A DNA stretch of 34,501 bases from Promethearchaeota archaeon. GTDB lineage: Archaea > Asgardarchaeota > Lokiarchaeia > Sigyniarchaeales > SOKP01. The translations under genes and the position numbers were made by a program. The stretch lies in the NCBI GenBank assembly GCA_016840545.1, contig JAEOSD010000008.1, positions 1 through 34,501 on the forward strand. The letters run 5' to 3'. Of this stretch, positions 34,047-34,501 are shown in pieces. The notes under the pieces were generated by a model. The model was not told the DNA's origin. It made no database searches and saw nothing but the letters and a program-made list of their open reading frames with translations. Position 1 is the stretch's first letter. Every line of letters starts with the position of its first letter.

Positions 34047-34501
34047 TTATGTTTCATCATTTGTCAATATCGCTGAAGTAGTTTTCCATGATTTCAATTT
34101 GTTTATCATGTTTTGCTCTGTTCTTGTTATTTTTGATTGAGAGTATTGCGTAATTTTTTCTTTCATTTTATTTTTAATGGTGTTATCCATTCTTAAACAC
34201 TTAATTATCCCTGTTTTAATTGCTCTATCAACTATATCCTTTCCTTTTTTAGTTCGAGTTATTACAGTTGTAAATTTATCTTCGGAACCTAATCCTCCAA
34301 AAGAGACATCAGCATAAATGTTAGTAAAATCTTTGCAAACTCCACAAGCGGGGCGCATATAATCAGTTAAACTTTCAAAAGGCACATGAATCTTTTTTTG
34401 GGGCGCTTTATGATTTTTTAATTCAATAATTAAATTTTCTTTAATATTTATTCTCTGAATATTTTTGAATTTAATTTTAAATTGTTTCTCAAATTGTGTC
34501 A
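34047..34501 (-). CDS. FrhB-like F420 hydrogenase beta subunit, 5' end off window
   Basis: The frame is open to the right edge, so only the C-terminal 150 residues are seen. The segment YMRPACGVCKDFTNIYADVS followed by FGGLGSEDKFTTVITRTKKG is the diagnostic C-terminal half of FrhB/FdhB proteins, which bind FAD and F420 and carry an Fe-S cluster. A lysine- and threonine-rich extension follows (NKMKEKITQYSQSKITRTEQ). It is separate from the FrhB domain in the 928-residue fusion and points toward another F420-linked enzyme lying beyond the window. The GTG at 34385 is internal, not the start. Confidence 0.85.
   Translation of the reverse strand, partial: TQFEKQFKIKFKNIQRINIKENLIIELKNHKAPQKKIHVPFESLTDYMRPACGVCKDFTNIYADVSFGGLGSEDKFTTVITRTKKGKDIVDRAIKTGIIKCLRMDNTIKNKMKEKITQYSQSKITRTEQNMINKLKSWKTTSAILTNDET

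Overview
The window looks like a piece of an anaerobic archaeal chromosome, most plausibly from the Asgard (Lokiarchaeia-like) group. This is inferred from very AT-rich DNA, archaeal TATA boxes about 25 bases ahead of many starts (leaderless messages), a two-ring CDC48/VAT ATPase, tetrahydromethanopterin and F420-type redox enzymes, many tiny zinc-ribbon proteins and leucine-rich-repeat debris. No eukaryotic signature protein, rRNA, tRNA, CRISPR array or insertion sequence was recognised, so the taxonomic call stays an inference.

Left part (1-7,050): a truncated SMP-30/gluconolactonase-like gene, an LRR remnant, a two-gene heterodimeric ABC exporter with one degenerate ATP site, a DUF996-like membrane protein with a zinc ribbon, and a run of very small proteins, several with CxxC zinc knuckles. 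One of these has ATA where its start codon should be. Middle part (7,050-15,330): a polytopic membrane protein, a membrane-anchored alpha/beta hydrolase, a broken small membrane gene, 3-hexulose-6-phosphate synthase, two Lrp/AsnC-type proteins (one only the ligand-binding domain), a bPH-like protein, an RDD protein, a GYD protein, small hypotheticals and two decayed gene fragments. Housekeeping block (15,359-20,468): an FMN-dependent glutamate-synthase-like protein, an M3 oligopeptidase and a fused GMP synthase.

The most interesting region is 20,571-33,935, a divergent redox island around one 345-base intergenic region. Leftward runs a coupled operon: a winged-helix/HdrA/MvhD fusion, a hydrogenase small subunit and a [NiFe] large subunit that ends exactly at the maturation-site histidine. 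Rightward run two paralogous unknown proteins (remotely TraB/GumN-like), a MtdB-like methylene-tetrahydromethanopterin dehydrogenase, NfnA, a 928-residue winged-helix/ferredoxin/FrhB/NfnB fusion, and a CDC48 ATPase ending in a proteasome-docking-like tail. The simplest reading is a C1-linked electron hub that couples H2, ferredoxin, F420 and NAD(P)H. Both large flavoprotein subunits carry their own N-terminal winged-helix domains, and paired palindromes lie in the shared promoter region, so the enzymes may sense redox state and regulate their own genes. HdrB and HdrC are absent from the window. At the right edge a second, separate FrhB-like gene runs off the end.
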